From assembly GCF_947496515.1 (NCBI RefSeq), contig NZ_CANMDB010000012.1, forward strand, positions 117,934 to 169,826: a stretch of DNA of 51,893 nt, in the 5' to 3' direction. This DNA is from an uncultured Roseobacter sp. (GTDB taxonomy: Bacteria; Pseudomonadota; Alphaproteobacteria; Rhodobacterales; Rhodobacteraceae). The number at the start of each line of letters is the position of its first letter. Within the stretch, counting starts at the first letter, position 1. Both the position numbers and the translations under genes were made by a program. A model generated the notes under the pieces. It ran no database searches. It was not told where the DNA came from and was given only the letters and a program-made list of their open reading frames with translations. This document shows, piece by piece, positions 27,153 through 36,250 of this stretch.

Positions 27153-28718
27153 TCAGATTTTCTTTTCTGCAAGAAACTGACCGATTGTCTCGGCGCAGGT
27201 TTTCCATGCGGGTTCACGTTCGATCAGAATGTGATTGCGACTCTCAAGTGGCACAAAATGTGCATTCGGAATCCCAGATGCGACCTCCCGGCCAACGTTC
27301 AGAGGGATGCGTTGATCATATCTTGAATGTAGCACGATCGTCGGCACCTTGACTTGCGCGAGACGGTGGCGGACGTCGATCTCGCCAAAGGCGTTCTGGA
27401 AACGCGCGGCATTGCGTGGCGATGTGGTTTGACGTTGAAACTCATCGAACCACTCAAGCTCCTCTCGCGTCGCTTCGGGCATGAATGTCCGTGAAAAGAT
27501 ATGCCGGTACGCCGAATTGTCGGTGCCCCAACCAAGCTCGGTCAGGGTCAACACTGCTTCGCGTCGGGCCTGTTCCTCCGGGTCTGTCAAGTGGCGCCAA
27601 CCGGCTGCATATGCGCCAACCAAGATTAAACCGGAAACGCGTTCGGGGTGGCGAACAGCATATTCAATCGACACTGCAGCGCCCTGAGATATGCCGAGCA
27701 GCGGAAACCGTTCGAGTTCCAGCTTGTCGGCGACCGCTTCAAGATCTTCGACGAAGGCGTCGAAACTCAGGTCGTCCACGTCCCAATCCGATAGTCCGCA
27801 GCCGCGTTCATCATAGCGGATGAAGTTCCGGTAGCGGGCAATTTCCGCGAAACTGCGGCCCCAAATCGGGCTGTTCCAGTCGAATTCGAGGTGATTTAGC
27901 CAGTTTGCGGCCTTCAACAGAGGCGGACCCTGCCCCAGCGTTGCGTAAGCGATCTTGGTACCGTCGCACACTTTACAAAAACCTATGCGCTGAGCACGAA
28001 GAGCGCCTGCTTTGCGGTCAGCGATGCGTTGTGCTGTTTTTGCGGCAAACGATGCAGATGCGGTTTCCGCCTGATCCGGATACGGCGACGCGAAGACTGG
28101 CAATTCTACGTCCGGGACTGAGGCAACGTTTTGTTCGGGCGGAAGCACGGCCAGCGGGTCTGCTTCTTGCCACAGACGGCGCCACTTGCGGGCGGCCATT
28201 CGATCCACATCGGGGTGCATGGCCAATTGCTTCAAGACAGTGATGTGCGCCAGCTGGGCATTCTCGCGCTCGGTGACCAGCCACATATCAAAAACGTCGT
28301 CGCCCGCGCCGTCCAGGCCATCGAGGAAGACCTGATCGAGTTGTCGTTCCATTGCCGTTAACTCAGCTACTGTCGGCACGTCGTCACGCGTAAGCAGTCT
28401 GGTGTAGATCATCTTTGTATCTATCTCGGCACCTTCGGTATCGAAAAATACCCGTTCCCGGTCGGCTACGATGCGTGATTGATCTTCGGAACCGCCCGCG
28501 CCGCGCAGCTTACTGAGCGCCCAACGTAAGGCCGCCTTTGGATCATCGGGCAGATTCCAAAACACTTCGCAAAGCCGTTCACGCCGGTGCGGACGATCTG
28601 TGGCCACAAGAAACGCTAACAAAGCGCGCGTTTTTCGTGAAGCGGGCAACGTGACCTCAGCACCGCCCCAAATGACGTGGAGTTGACCCAACAGAAATAT
28701 CTGAAGGTTCTTTCGCAT
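27153..28718 (-). CDS. SARP-type regulator fused to an alpha/beta hydrolase
   Basis: 521 aa in two parts. Residues 1-90 resemble the winged-helix DNA-binding domain of SARP/OmpR-type activators (QIFLLGQLHVIWGGAEVTLP, TRALLAFLVATDRPHRRERL, ALRWALSKLRG), followed by a shortened helical region to about 200. Residues 240-521 are an alpha/beta hydrolase with the nucleophile elbow GISQGA, a candidate Asp in HSRYDQRIP and His in SRNHILIE, so the triad looks complete. The hydrolase domain may sense or turn over a small ligand. There is no membrane segment. It lies beside three transcription units that share a repeated promoter motif, which it may recognise (inference). Confidence 0.85.
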   Translation of the reverse strand: MRKNLQIFLLGQLHVIWGGAEVTLPASRKTRALLAFLVATDRPHRRERLCEVFWNLPDDPKAALRWALSKLRGAGGSEDQSRIVADRERVFFDTEGAEIDTKMIYTRLLTRDDVPTVAELTAMERQLDQVFLDGLDGAGDDVFDMWLVTERENAQLAHITVLKQLAMHPDVDRMAARKWRRLWQEADPLAVLPPEQNVASVPDVELPVFASPYPDQAETASASFAAKTAQRIADRKAGALRAQRIGFCKVCDGTKIAYATLGQGPPLLKAANWLNHLEFDWNSPIWGRSFAEIARYRNFIRYDERGCGLSDWDVDDLSFDAFVEDLEAVADKLELERFPLLGISQGAAVSIEYAVRHPERVSGLILVGAYAAGWRHLTDPEEQARREAVLTLTELGWGTDNSAYRHIFSRTFMPEATREELEWFDEFQRQTTSPRNAARFQNAFGEIDVRHRLAQVKVPTIVLHSRYDQRIPLNVGREVASGIPNAHFVPLESRNHILIEREPAWKTCAETIGQFLAEKKI

Positions 28719-29217
28719 TTGTCACTCCAAGAATAATAACAAAAAACGCTTTCAATGTCCCGCTATCATGGGTTGCACAACGGCAGCAACGTTGATGAGG
28801 GCTTAGTGAAGCCGTACGAGCGGCCTTTCGCCTTACCCCTCGCTGAGTCCTCTCAGCGAAGCCCAATAGGTTTGCATCGAGACAGAAATCAAGAAAAAGC
28901 AGGATGAAACGGCCCGTCGTTACTCGCACAACCCCTCCGCCAATTATTGAGCCGGGCGGATTTTGTTAGTGACCCGCAGGCCTGGCCTACTGCGCTGCGC
29001 CAAGAGAGCCCTGATCGAGATTGCAGCGGGCCGATACGTAATCTTGTGCGCTGAGCATATCCTACCAGTGTTGAACGATTCAGGCATGCAATAGGTTGCC
29101 CATGTCTGGCAGTTGAGCTGCGCCTACATAACGAAAACAGCCAGCCGTCTCAAGGACATGCCATCAAAAGAACGCGGCTTTCGGGTCATCCACATACCGA
29201 GCCTGGTGGTCAAAAAT
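28719..29217. other. Gap upstream of the first ACAACG array
   Basis: No coding frame with a credible start or family resemblance. Part of it (near 28777) holds one isolated ACAACG but not the phased triplet. It contains the promoter side of the minus-strand SARP fusion gene. Confidence 0.45.
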
Positions 29218-29269
29218 ACAACGCTTTTGGTGGGTCGTTACAACGGAGGCCTCACCGCTCGTGACAACG
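29218..29269 (+). promoter_or_regulatory. Triple ACAACG array 1, upstream of the RTX gene
   Basis: ACAACG occurs at 29218, 29240 and 29264, spacings of 22 and 24 bp. The first copy lies in the extended block AATACAACGCTT shared with arrays 2 and 3. About 9 nt after the last copy comes TAAGTG, in the position of a -10 box. The RTX start is 381 nt downstream. The stretch from 29270 to 29650 holds no gene I can support. Confidence 0.75.
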
Positions 29270-29650
29270 GTTGACGGGTAAGTGTGGCTGACAAACGCGC
29301 TCATGAGGTTAGGTCAAGTTTTGACCGCAAGCCTCTATCACGTTCCGAACTGCAATCTAAGGAGGGCCTCAACTGGACGGTGTAATCGAAGCAGTAACGA
29401 CAGCACGGTGCATCATTATTGCACTGTTGGCGACGTTAACGGCGGCACCGTTACTTCACTCATCCTAACATCATCAACCTGATATCAGGCCGCGTTGCCG
29501 ACGTTAGCCCGCCCCAATTCAAACTCTGAAAACAGCGCAATTCCATCCGGACTGCGCCTTTCAAAAAACCTTTCATTGCAACGCATCGGTCCGACAGGAC
29601 GCGGTGAAAATCATTACTCGACCAAATCAACACACACAAAGGATAGACAT

Positions 29651-32290
29651 ATGACAGACCTTGCCCAGACCAGAGACGACGATACCCTCGCTGTTGGTAG
29701 CGACAACGATACCATCACCGGCAGTAGCGACGATTTTATTGTCCACCATCCTATCCGCGAGCCCATCAGTACCGTCACCAACCAGACTGCGGTTGACGCC
29801 TTTACGATCAATACCACCGAGGCGGTCGGCAATCCAAAGGTCCTCTCAAAAGCCGATGGCACACTGTTCGCAGCTTATGTAACGCGGGACGGCGATGGCA
29901 ACTTCTTGACCAAGGGTCAATCTTTCGACGCATCCGGCCAGAAAATTGGAGATGAAGTCACATTCGATATGGACGGCTCGGTTGGTTTCGTAGTCGATAA
30001 GTTCGATTTCGACATCGACATTTCGCCAAATGGACAGGTCGTCGTGAGCGCTTATGTCAGCAATCCAGCCTCAGACGATTCTCCAGATAGGCTCACGACG
30101 GCGGTTTTCGAATTCAATGATTCCGCTGAACCAATACTTCAATCGCAACAGGATGTTCCTGTATTAAACGAAACGAGTGACCTCGATCAGGTAATTACCA
30201 GCACAGATGACGGCTCTCAGGCCTTTTTCGTAGAGCGCGACAGCGCCGGGAGGATGGTCGTTAAGCAAAAAATCGATGAAGATGGTGAAGTCACAATAAA
30301 TACCGTAGCAAACTTCAACCGCAACGATGATGCCGAGCTTGACGCCACTACGCTTGTGAGTGGTCGTACCGTGATGATCCTGGACCGGAACGGCGACGAC
30401 AGCGGTGGAGACGGCAGGATTCTGTTCAAAGTGTTTGGGTCCGACGGTCAGGAGGTCCGAAGCGGAAACACCGGCGACAGCAATGCGAATACACACGACG
30501 TTACGGTGACTGCAATGAAGAACAGCGGCATACTCGGCCTCGACTTATTATTCACCGGCTTCGTGGTCGCCTGGACCGAGGAGGACGGGTTTGACTCCGA
30601 CGTTCAGTTCCAGCTTTTCGGCTCAACGGGCTTCCCCATTGGACCGGTCAAAACCGTGGGTGACTCCGGTGGGGTCGACAACAACAACGAACCGACCATT
30701 GTTGCACTGGATGACGGTGGATTCATCATCTTTTACGACGATGACAATGGTGCCAACAGTGGCATCAACGGCCAGCGCTATGACTTTGCCGGTCAAGAGG
30801 TGGGCGATGTGTTCCGAATCTCAAACGAGGGCTTCAGGCCGGACGCCACCCTGACAGAGGACAATCAGGTCGCCGTCTCTTACGTCACGAATGACCGAGA
30901 GCTGAAGGTCGAAATTATTCAGTTCGAATTGAACGAGGTCTTTGGCACCGTCGGTAGTGACGAATTAACCGGAACATCTGCTGGCGACCTTATGCGCGGC
31001 TTTGAAGGCAACGATATCCTCACAGGGCTGGATGGCGATGACGAAATTCATGGCGGTGATGGCGATGACGTCCTCATAGGCGGGTCCGGCGACGACCTGT
31101 TTTTCGGGGGTGCGGGATCGGACACATTCGTTTTCTCTGACGGTGATGGCAATAACGAGATCCGGGGCTTTAACGCAACTAACGATGCCGAAAAAATTGA
31201 TCTGACCCGCGTTTCAGCAATCACGGATTTCACCGATTTGGTTCAGAACCGCATGACGCAGGTCGGCGATGATGTCTTGATCGATCTTGGAGGCGGAAAT
31301 TCTCTTCTTTTGAAGAGCGTCGACAGGGATGATCTGAACGCTTCGGATTTCCTATTGCGGTTCGCCAGCATCAACGGCACGGAAAACGACGAGACACTGA
31401 CGGGAACTGAAAACGCCGACGTTATTCGCGGTCTGGAAGGCGACGATGTGATCATCGGCGGGCGCGGCGACGATCTCCTGTTTGGCGGCGCCGGCTCTGA
31501 CATCTTCGTTTTCGCTGACGGCGCCGGCAATGACGAAGTCCGGGGCTTTAATGCCACCAACGATGCCGAAAAGATCGACATTAGCGGCATCTCCGCGGCT
31601 GGCGCCACTGATTTCGACGCACTGCTTCGCGATCATATGCAGCAAGTGGGCGACGACGTGGTCATCGATTTCGGGTCCGGGGACACTATCACACTGCGTT
31701 CCGTGCAATTGGACGACCTCGATGTGAAAGACTTCGTCTTCAGAGGCCAGACGATTGTTGGGACCGAAGCCGACGACGTGCTTGCAGGTGGTGATGGCGA
31801 TGACCAGATCAACGGGCTTGCCGGAAATGACGAGATCGATGCCGGCGATGGTGATGATGACGTAACGGGTGGCTTGGGTCGAGATACGGTGTTTCTTGGC
31901 GACGGCAACGATGTCTTTCGGGACACCGAGCAGGATGGGCCAAATGGAACGGACACTGTCTCTGGCGGTACAGGCGACGATACGTTCCACGGCGCAGGTG
32001 GCGATGACGTCTTTGACGGCGGCACAGGCAATGACCTGTTCTTCGCGGGGAGTGGTGACGAAACATTCGTGTTTGCGGACGGGTTCGGCAACGACACGAT
32101 CGTTGATTTCGGTGCCGATGACGTCCTCGATCTCTCAGCAGTGTCTTCCATCGAAAGTTTGAGCGAACTGACCGATGATCACATCCGGCAGGATGGCGAA
32201 AACCTGATCATCGATGATTTGGCAGGAAATACGATCACCTTGGAAGGTATAAACATTCTGGACTTGAGCGGGGACAACTTCTTGTTTTGA
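29651..32290 (+). CDS. RTX (hemolysin-type calcium-binding repeat) secreted protein
   Basis: 879-aa very acidic protein. Residues 1-430 are beta-rich without a named catalytic motif, with repeated FDASGQKIGDE / YDFAGQEVGDV-like segments. From about 434 to 810 there are three blocks of GGxGxDxxx nonapeptides (for example GGDGDDVLIGGSGDDLFFGG), which bind calcium after export. The C-terminus ends in hydrophobic residues (GDNFLF) as type I secretion substrates do, and no N-terminal signal peptide is present. The ATG at 29651 follows AAAGGATAGACAT; an earlier in-frame start is not convincing. No HlyB/HlyD-type exporter is in the window. It may be an adhesin or a surface protein. Confidence 0.88.
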   Translation: MTDLAQTRDDDTLAVGSDNDTITGSSDDFIVHHPIREPISTVTNQTAVDAFTINTTEAVGNPKVLSKADGTLFAAYVTRDGDGNFLTKGQSFDASGQKIGDEVTFDMDGSVGFVVDKFDFDIDISPNGQVVVSAYVSNPASDDSPDRLTTAVFEFNDSAEPILQSQQDVPVLNETSDLDQVITSTDDGSQAFFVERDSAGRMVVKQKIDEDGEVTINTVANFNRNDDAELDATTLVSGRTVMILDRNGDDSGGDGRILFKVFGSDGQEVRSGNTGDSNANTHDVTVTAMKNSGILGLDLLFTGFVVAWTEEDGFDSDVQFQLFGSTGFPIGPVKTVGDSGGVDNNNEPTIVALDDGGFIIFYDDDNGANSGINGQRYDFAGQEVGDVFRISNEGFRPDATLTEDNQVAVSYVTNDRELKVEIIQFELNEVFGTVGSDELTGTSAGDLMRGFEGNDILTGLDGDDEIHGGDGDDVLIGGSGDDLFFGGAGSDTFVFSDGDGNNEIRGFNATNDAEKIDLTRVSAITDFTDLVQNRMTQVGDDVLIDLGGGNSLLLKSVDRDDLNASDFLLRFASINGTENDETLTGTENADVIRGLEGDDVIIGGRGDDLLFGGAGSDIFVFADGAGNDEVRGFNATNDAEKIDISGISAAGATDFDALLRDHMQQVGDDVVIDFGSGDTITLRSVQLDDLDVKDFVFRGQTIVGTEADDVLAGGDGDDQINGLAGNDEIDAGDGDDDVTGGLGRDTVFLGDGNDVFRDTEQDGPNGTDTVSGGTGDDTFHGAGGDDVFDGGTGNDLFFAGSGDETFVFADGFGNDTIVDFGADDVLDLSAVSSIESLSELTDDHIRQDGENLIIDDLAGNTITLEGINILDLSGDNFLF

Positions 32291-32304
32291 TCGCGTGTGA
32301 ACTG

Positions 32305-32342
32305 ACGCACCGCTTGTCCCAAACGAGGTTCAGGCGGTGCGT
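32305..32342 (+). terminator. Hairpin after the RTX gene
   Basis: ACGCACCGC is paired perfectly with GCGGTGCGT (9 bp) across a 20-nt loop, 14 nt after the RTX stop. No T-run follows, so it may be a weak terminator or an mRNA-stabilising stem. Confidence 0.45.
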
Positions 32343-32443
32343 TGCCACCGGATGAACGGCCAGGCAACGCGCCTCAATTTTTCGGGGTCAAGCAAGACCC
32401 ATCCCGAACACTTCCATCAACCAAAACTGATACGGATATTGTC

Positions 32444-32992
32444 GTGCCCCATACCCTACTTGTCTTCATTGCCATCGCTGTAGCGCTTCGCCTTGTCGCC
32501 CTTGCAATTTCGATCCAGAACGAAAAGCGGATGCTGCAAAGTGGCGCGATCGAACATCATGCCGCAACATCCCTAGTCCTGACGATCGCACATATCGGTT
32601 TCTACGTTGCTGCCATCGCCGAAGGGCTGTGGCGCGCTTCTCCGGTTTCTGCGATTTCTGTGGTTGGTCTGATCCTCTACGGTCTCGCGATGTGCGCGCT
32701 TGTTTGGGTTATCTGCACTTTAGGCCGGTTCTGGACGATCAAAGTGATCATAGCGAGGGATCATCAGCTGATATCGAATTGGATTTTCGACAAAATCCGG
32801 CATCCGAACTACTATCTCAACATCATTCCAGAACTTATTGGTTTTGCGCTGGCTTTGCAGGCATTTGGTGTCTTGTGCTTGGCGCTGCCTCTTTACGTTG
32901 CTGTTCTTTGGTTGCGCATCCACCAAGAGGAAAAAGTAATGCAGAACCATTTTCACAAGTATGGATCAGTAGGGCGCAGCCTTGGCGCGTGA
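32444..32992 (+). CDS. Isoprenylcysteine carboxyl methyltransferase-like membrane protein
   Basis: About 182 aa with four to five membrane segments. The C-terminal half has the ICMT/PEMT-type motif RHPNYYLNIIPELIGFALAL and then VLWLRIHQEEKVMQNHF, matching bacterial membrane methyltransferases of this superfamily, which use S-adenosylmethionine. The substrate is unknown, since bacteria lack the eukaryotic CaaX pathway. The start is uncertain: a GTG at 32444 preceded by ACGGA gives a normal first helix, while the frame is open back to 32342. It may be co-transcribed with the RTX gene 153 nt upstream. Confidence 0.75.
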   Translation: MPHTLLVFIAIAVALRLVALAISIQNEKRMLQSGAIEHHAATSLVLTIAHIGFYVAAIAEGLWRASPVSAISVVGLILYGLAMCALVWVICTLGRFWTIKVIIARDHQLISNWIFDKIRHPNYYLNIIPELIGFALALQAFGVLCLALPLYVAVLWLRIHQEEKVMQNHFHKYGSVGRSLGA

Positions 32993-33140
32993 TGACCACT
33001 CCGTTGGTCTCAAAACGTTTGCAAATCTGTATTGATTGGGTTGGCTAAACCAGAAAAGCGTAGTGCCTACCTACTCTTGACTTGGCCAATCTATGTACCC
33101 CCTGACCTTGCTGGTAGCGATCTTAGGTAACGGCGAAAAT

Positions 33141-33192
33141 ACAACGCTTAGAGCTGCCAACCACAACGCTGGTTCATACGCTCAGCACAACG
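33141..33192 (+). promoter_or_regulatory. Triple ACAACG array 2, upstream of the unknown/nitroreductase pair
   Basis: ACAACG at 33141, 33163 and 33187 gives the same 22- and 24-bp spacing and the same AATACAACGCTT lead-in. CATAGA lies about 9 nt after the last copy. The first gene starts 173 nt downstream. The rest of the 32993-33365 gap shows no gene. Confidence 0.78.
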
Positions 33193-33365
33193 ATCGTCAG
33201 GCATAGATCACCTAAGAGACTTGCTGCAAAGCCAAACCCTTATGCCGAAGCGCTCGGAGTCGCTTGCCATGCAATTTTTATTCTTGATTTGATAAGGTCC
33301 GGCCTCGGTAAAGCCGTTCATGCCATCAAGGGAAACCCAGTATTTGAAAGATCGGAGATCAAAAA

Positions 33366-33992
33366 ATGAAGACGTTACCATACGAAAAAACAGTACTTCC
33401 CAAAGACGAACTGATATCTCGTTTGCTCGCTGAACGCCCACTTCCTTTGCAGTGTGAAAAATCCGTCCTGGACGCTTTGGAATACAACACCGATAACTGG
33501 GTGCGAACCTGGATCGATACAGCCCATACCATTGAACACCGTAGCGGGCGTATCAAGGCCAGCCGCGCAATTACCCAATCAGGCCGCCTGATTTGGATGA
33601 TCCAGATGCACGGGAACCGCTTTGCGTTCCATGCCGATCGCGATCCAGTTGAAGATGCTTTTCGTCAAGCGTCAGAAGCCCGCAGGGCACGTAAGGCGAT
33701 CGCGGCACGCTGGCCGGAAATCGTAAAGCTGCGCCGACGTATCCTGATCGGGACAGAGGGTTTGACAGTTTCAATCGACGACGCACGTCACGCAGGGTTA
33801 TGCGAGCTTGGCATCCAGGGTTTTCTGCACCGCGTTGGACTGGGTGGCCGTACGCATTTCCCCGGCCGGGTGCTGGCTGTCTTGTCTTTCATGGATCGTC
33901 AGGTTGGTTATGCGATTTTTGCGGGGCATTTGCGCCAGCGAGCCGAGCGGAGCGGGAGCAATCTGATGTGGGCCGTCCCAGATGAACATTAG
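33366..33992 (+). CDS. Hypothetical protein paired with a nitroreductase
   Basis: 208 aa, no family recognised. It has no signal peptide or membrane segment. The N-terminal third is charged (KDELISRLLAERPLPLQCEK), and the middle is Arg- and Ala-rich and helical (QASEARRARKAIAARWPEIV). The C-terminal part is more hydrophobic. Its end overlaps the nitroreductase start by 11 nt, so the two are probably co-translated and may work together. It is preceded by array 2. Confidence 0.7.
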   Translation: MKTLPYEKTVLPKDELISRLLAERPLPLQCEKSVLDALEYNTDNWVRTWIDTAHTIEHRSGRIKASRAITQSGRLIWMIQMHGNRFAFHADRDPVEDAFRQASEARRARKAIAARWPEIVKLRRRILIGTEGLTVSIDDARHAGLCELGIQGFLHRVGLGGRTHFPGRVLAVLSFMDRQVGYAIFAGHLRQRAERSGSNLMWAVPDEH

Positions 33993-34776
33993 CGTAATAA
34001 GCCACAAAATTTCTGATCCGCACGAAACGATTGCTGTTCCTTACATCGATACCCTTCTGCATGAGCGTCGGTCTGTTCGGGCATTCACAAATACGGACGT
34101 CAGCATCAGTCAAGTACGAGCAATCTTAGGTGCTGCATCTCGCGCTCCATCTGGCGGTAACATGCAGCCTTGGCACGTTTGGATCGCTGACCGTCCCGCT
34201 ATCGCCCGGATTGAGCATGCAATCCTCTCGACTGGCGTATCTCCTCATAGAGCCAAGTGGGATGATTACCGCTACTACCCCAAGCGATTTTTTGGCGCAT
34301 ATGACGTGCGACGAAAGGCGCTTGGTAGGGCGCTTTACGGTCATTTGGGAATAGAACGGCATGATGTGCCGGCCATGCGTGCGCAGTTTGAACAGAATTT
34401 CAGGTTCTTTGGTGCCCCGGTTGGCCTTTTGGTGACTATCGACCGTCGGCTTGAAAAAGGATCTTGGTTGGATATGGGGATGTTCTTGCAGAATATCTGT
34501 CTGGCGGCGCAGGGCCGAGGGCTGGCAACTTGCGTGCAAGCAGCCTTCGCCCCTTATCATAAAGTAATCCGTCCGATAGCAAATCTACCTGATGATCAGG
34601 TACTGGTCTGTGGGATTTCATTGGGCTGCGAAGATAGGGCGCATGCTACGAACGCCTTGCGAACCGAACGTGCTGACATGCGCGAGTGGGTTTCCATGAT
34701 CCGCTCGGATAGAACTCATGTCAGCCCGCCCCAGAAGGAGACGCAGATCAATCCATCGCGTACATCTGATAGGTAA
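33982..34776 (+). CDS. Nitroreductase-family flavoprotein
   Basis: 264-aa FMN-dependent oxidoreductase of the nitroreductase superfamily. The FMN phosphate site is RRSVRAF near residue 30 and the second binding block is SRAPSGGNMQPWHVW near 55. The later DMGMFLQNICLAAQGRGLAT is the usual helix contacting the isoalloxazine ring. Such enzymes reduce nitro groups, quinones or activated double bonds with NAD(P)H; the substrate cannot be read here. The ATG lies inside the end of the preceding gene. It is probably a homodimer in the cytoplasm. Confidence 0.9.
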   Translation: MNISVISHKISDPHETIAVPYIDTLLHERRSVRAFTNTDVSISQVRAILGAASRAPSGGNMQPWHVWIADRPAIARIEHAILSTGVSPHRAKWDDYRYYPKRFFGAYDVRRKALGRALYGHLGIERHDVPAMRAQFEQNFRFFGAPVGLLVTIDRRLEKGSWLDMGMFLQNICLAAQGRGLATCVQAAFAPYHKVIRPIANLPDDQVLVCGISLGCEDRAHATNALRTERADMREWVSMIRSDRTHVSPPQKETQINPSRTSDR

Positions 34777-35020
34777 CCTAAAACCATCGAAGACCGGCGG
34801 TCCGCAGGACTGACGTGTACTTCAAAACACTTTGGGATTGCAGCTGGAAAATCGCAAGCGATCCGGATTGCATGGCAGCTTACAAGGGACAAAACCGCAC
34901 AGTTTAGTAGCCTTAGTGCCTTGAAGTACCATACTGCAAGACGACCGTTTGTCTCAACGCGTAAAAAAAGCGGACCTTTGCGCAAGCGCAGCAAAATGGC
35001 GCTTTGTCCGCATCCAGAAC

Positions 35021-35152
35021 TTTGCCGACCTGCAAGCCAATCATCTCGTTCAGGGCGCGCAGGGTGCGGAGATCACCGACGGCAGAGACCTCACGATTAT
35101 TCTGACAGGGGTGAACATCGCCGACCTTGACGAGAACAGTTTCATCTTCTGA
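35021..35152 (+). pseudogene. Remnant of an RTX protein C-terminus
   Basis: The frame ends with DLTIILTGVNIADLDENSFIF before its stop, closely paralleling the RTX protein's end (NTITLEGINILDLSGDNFLF), and begins with FADLQANHLVQ like its SELTDDHIRQ. About 44 codons remain and no calcium-binding repeats precede them. It is the degraded tail of a second RTX gene. The rest of the 34777-35251 gap holds no gene I can support. Confidence 0.75.
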
Positions 35153-35251
35153 AGGGCAATTTTTCCGCGGTCTCTGCACCGGTGAGGGCCGGACTGTTTC
35201 CTCCAGGTGCAGATCGTCCGGTCCGGCGGCGGGCGGCGTAAAACGGCCAAT

Positions 35252-35303
35252 ACAACGCTTCCGGGGCGGCAATACAACGGTCGTGACAACGCTCACAACA
35301 ACG
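35252..35303 (+). promoter_or_regulatory. ACAACG array 3, upstream of the VPLPA-CTERM gene
   Basis: ACAACG at 35252, 35274 and 35298 repeats the 22- and 24-bp spacing. One more copy at 35286 sits exactly halfway through the second interval. The lead-in AATACAACGCTT is conserved, and GATACA follows about 9 nt after the last copy. The gene starts 279 nt downstream; no gene lies between. Confidence 0.78.
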
Positions 35304-35582
35304 CTCCTCGCCGATACAGCACCGCAAGGCGGGTCCGCCCACTGATATCTCGCATGCGCAAAGCGGGCCGGTGATTGGTCGGCCAGATTGAAAGAAAAGG
35401 ATCAGATAGCACAAAACCCATTGAACAAGACGCGCAGCCATTCCCGCGCAGAATTGTCCGGGTGCCGGATTTCACGAAAGGCACCGGATGTCTCTTTTTC
35501 TACTTTCAGCTGAACTGGAACCCTCACAGCCGTGCGGGCCGATTCTGACGATGACACACAACGCCATACAGGAAACTCAGAT

Positions 35583-36200
35583 ATGAAAAGACTTCTCTCC
35601 CTCACCGCCGCCGCGCTCGTTGCCGCCTCCACAGCGCAGGCTGCCCTGATCGCCAATATCTCGGGCACCCCCGGCAGCGGACAAACCACATGGACCTTCA
35701 GCGGGACAACGATTGCTGGCAGAGGTGCCTTTTTTCAAGATGGCAATTTGAACCAAGCCAACGTATGGACTGACCTCGGTGACTACACCTCTGTGGAGTT
35801 TTTCAATAATGTGAATGTCTCGGGGGATGCCGCGCTGACCATCGACGGGGAAACCCGACGGATCGATCTGGCGGCCATCGATGATGATGGCGACTTTGAT
35901 GACTGGGGTATCGGCGTGGATGGTGCGGATATCTTCGTGTTCGGAGCCGGATCCGAGGTCAGCTGGACGGGCAGCCTGACGGTTTTCGGCATCGACCTCA
36001 ACGATCTGAACAACAGCGGTCTGCCGATTACGTTCTTGACCTCAAGCTTTGGCTTGGTTGGCGAGGGCACGCTGGATCTCGAACTGACCATCGCGGCAGA
36101 TGAAATCTCTGCCGTGCCGCTGCCGGCCGGTGGCGTGCTGTTGCTGTCCGGTCTGGCCGGGGTCGCCGCGCTGCGCCGCCGCAAGAAATCCATCACCTGA
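35583..36200 (+). CDS. VPLPA-CTERM sorting-domain surface protein
   Basis: 205-aa exported protein. The signal peptide KRLLSLTAAALVAASTAQA opens it and the C-terminus has the VPLPA-CTERM arrangement: VPLPAGGVLLLSG, then a hydrophobic stretch, then RRRKK. Such tails are recognised by an exosortase-type transpeptidase, usually linked to exopolysaccharide or biofilm formation. The middle is beta-rich and acidic with no known domain. No exosortase gene is in the window. The ATG at 35583 has only a weak ribosome site. A terminator follows the stop. Confidence 0.88.
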   Translation: MKRLLSLTAAALVAASTAQAALIANISGTPGSGQTTWTFSGTTIAGRGAFFQDGNLNQANVWTDLGDYTSVEFFNNVNVSGDAALTIDGETRRIDLAAIDDDGDFDDWGIGVDGADIFVFGAGSEVSWTGSLTVFGIDLNDLNNSGLPITFLTSSFGLVGEGTLDLELTIAADEISAVPLPAGGVLLLSGLAGVAALRRRKKSIT

Positions 36201-36227
36201 TTTACGGGCGCAAAAGGCACCGGCTCT

Positions 36228-36250
36228 AAGGTCGCTTCAGAGACCTTTTT
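36228..36250 (+). terminator. Rho-independent terminator of the VPLPA-CTERM gene
   Basis: AAGGTC and GACCTT form a stem around an 8-nt loop, followed directly by TTT. It lies about 28 nt after the stop codon. Confidence 0.7.

Noticed and set aside
31352-32151. Long minus-strand frames across the RTX repeats
   Set aside because: They are antisense shadows of the Gly/Asp-rich repeats, which leave the opposite strand open.
34777-35582. Search for tRNA or structured RNA in the longest accessory gaps
   Set aside because: No cloverleaf, riboswitch-like or other conserved RNA pattern could be recognised; only the RTX remnant and array 3 are supported.
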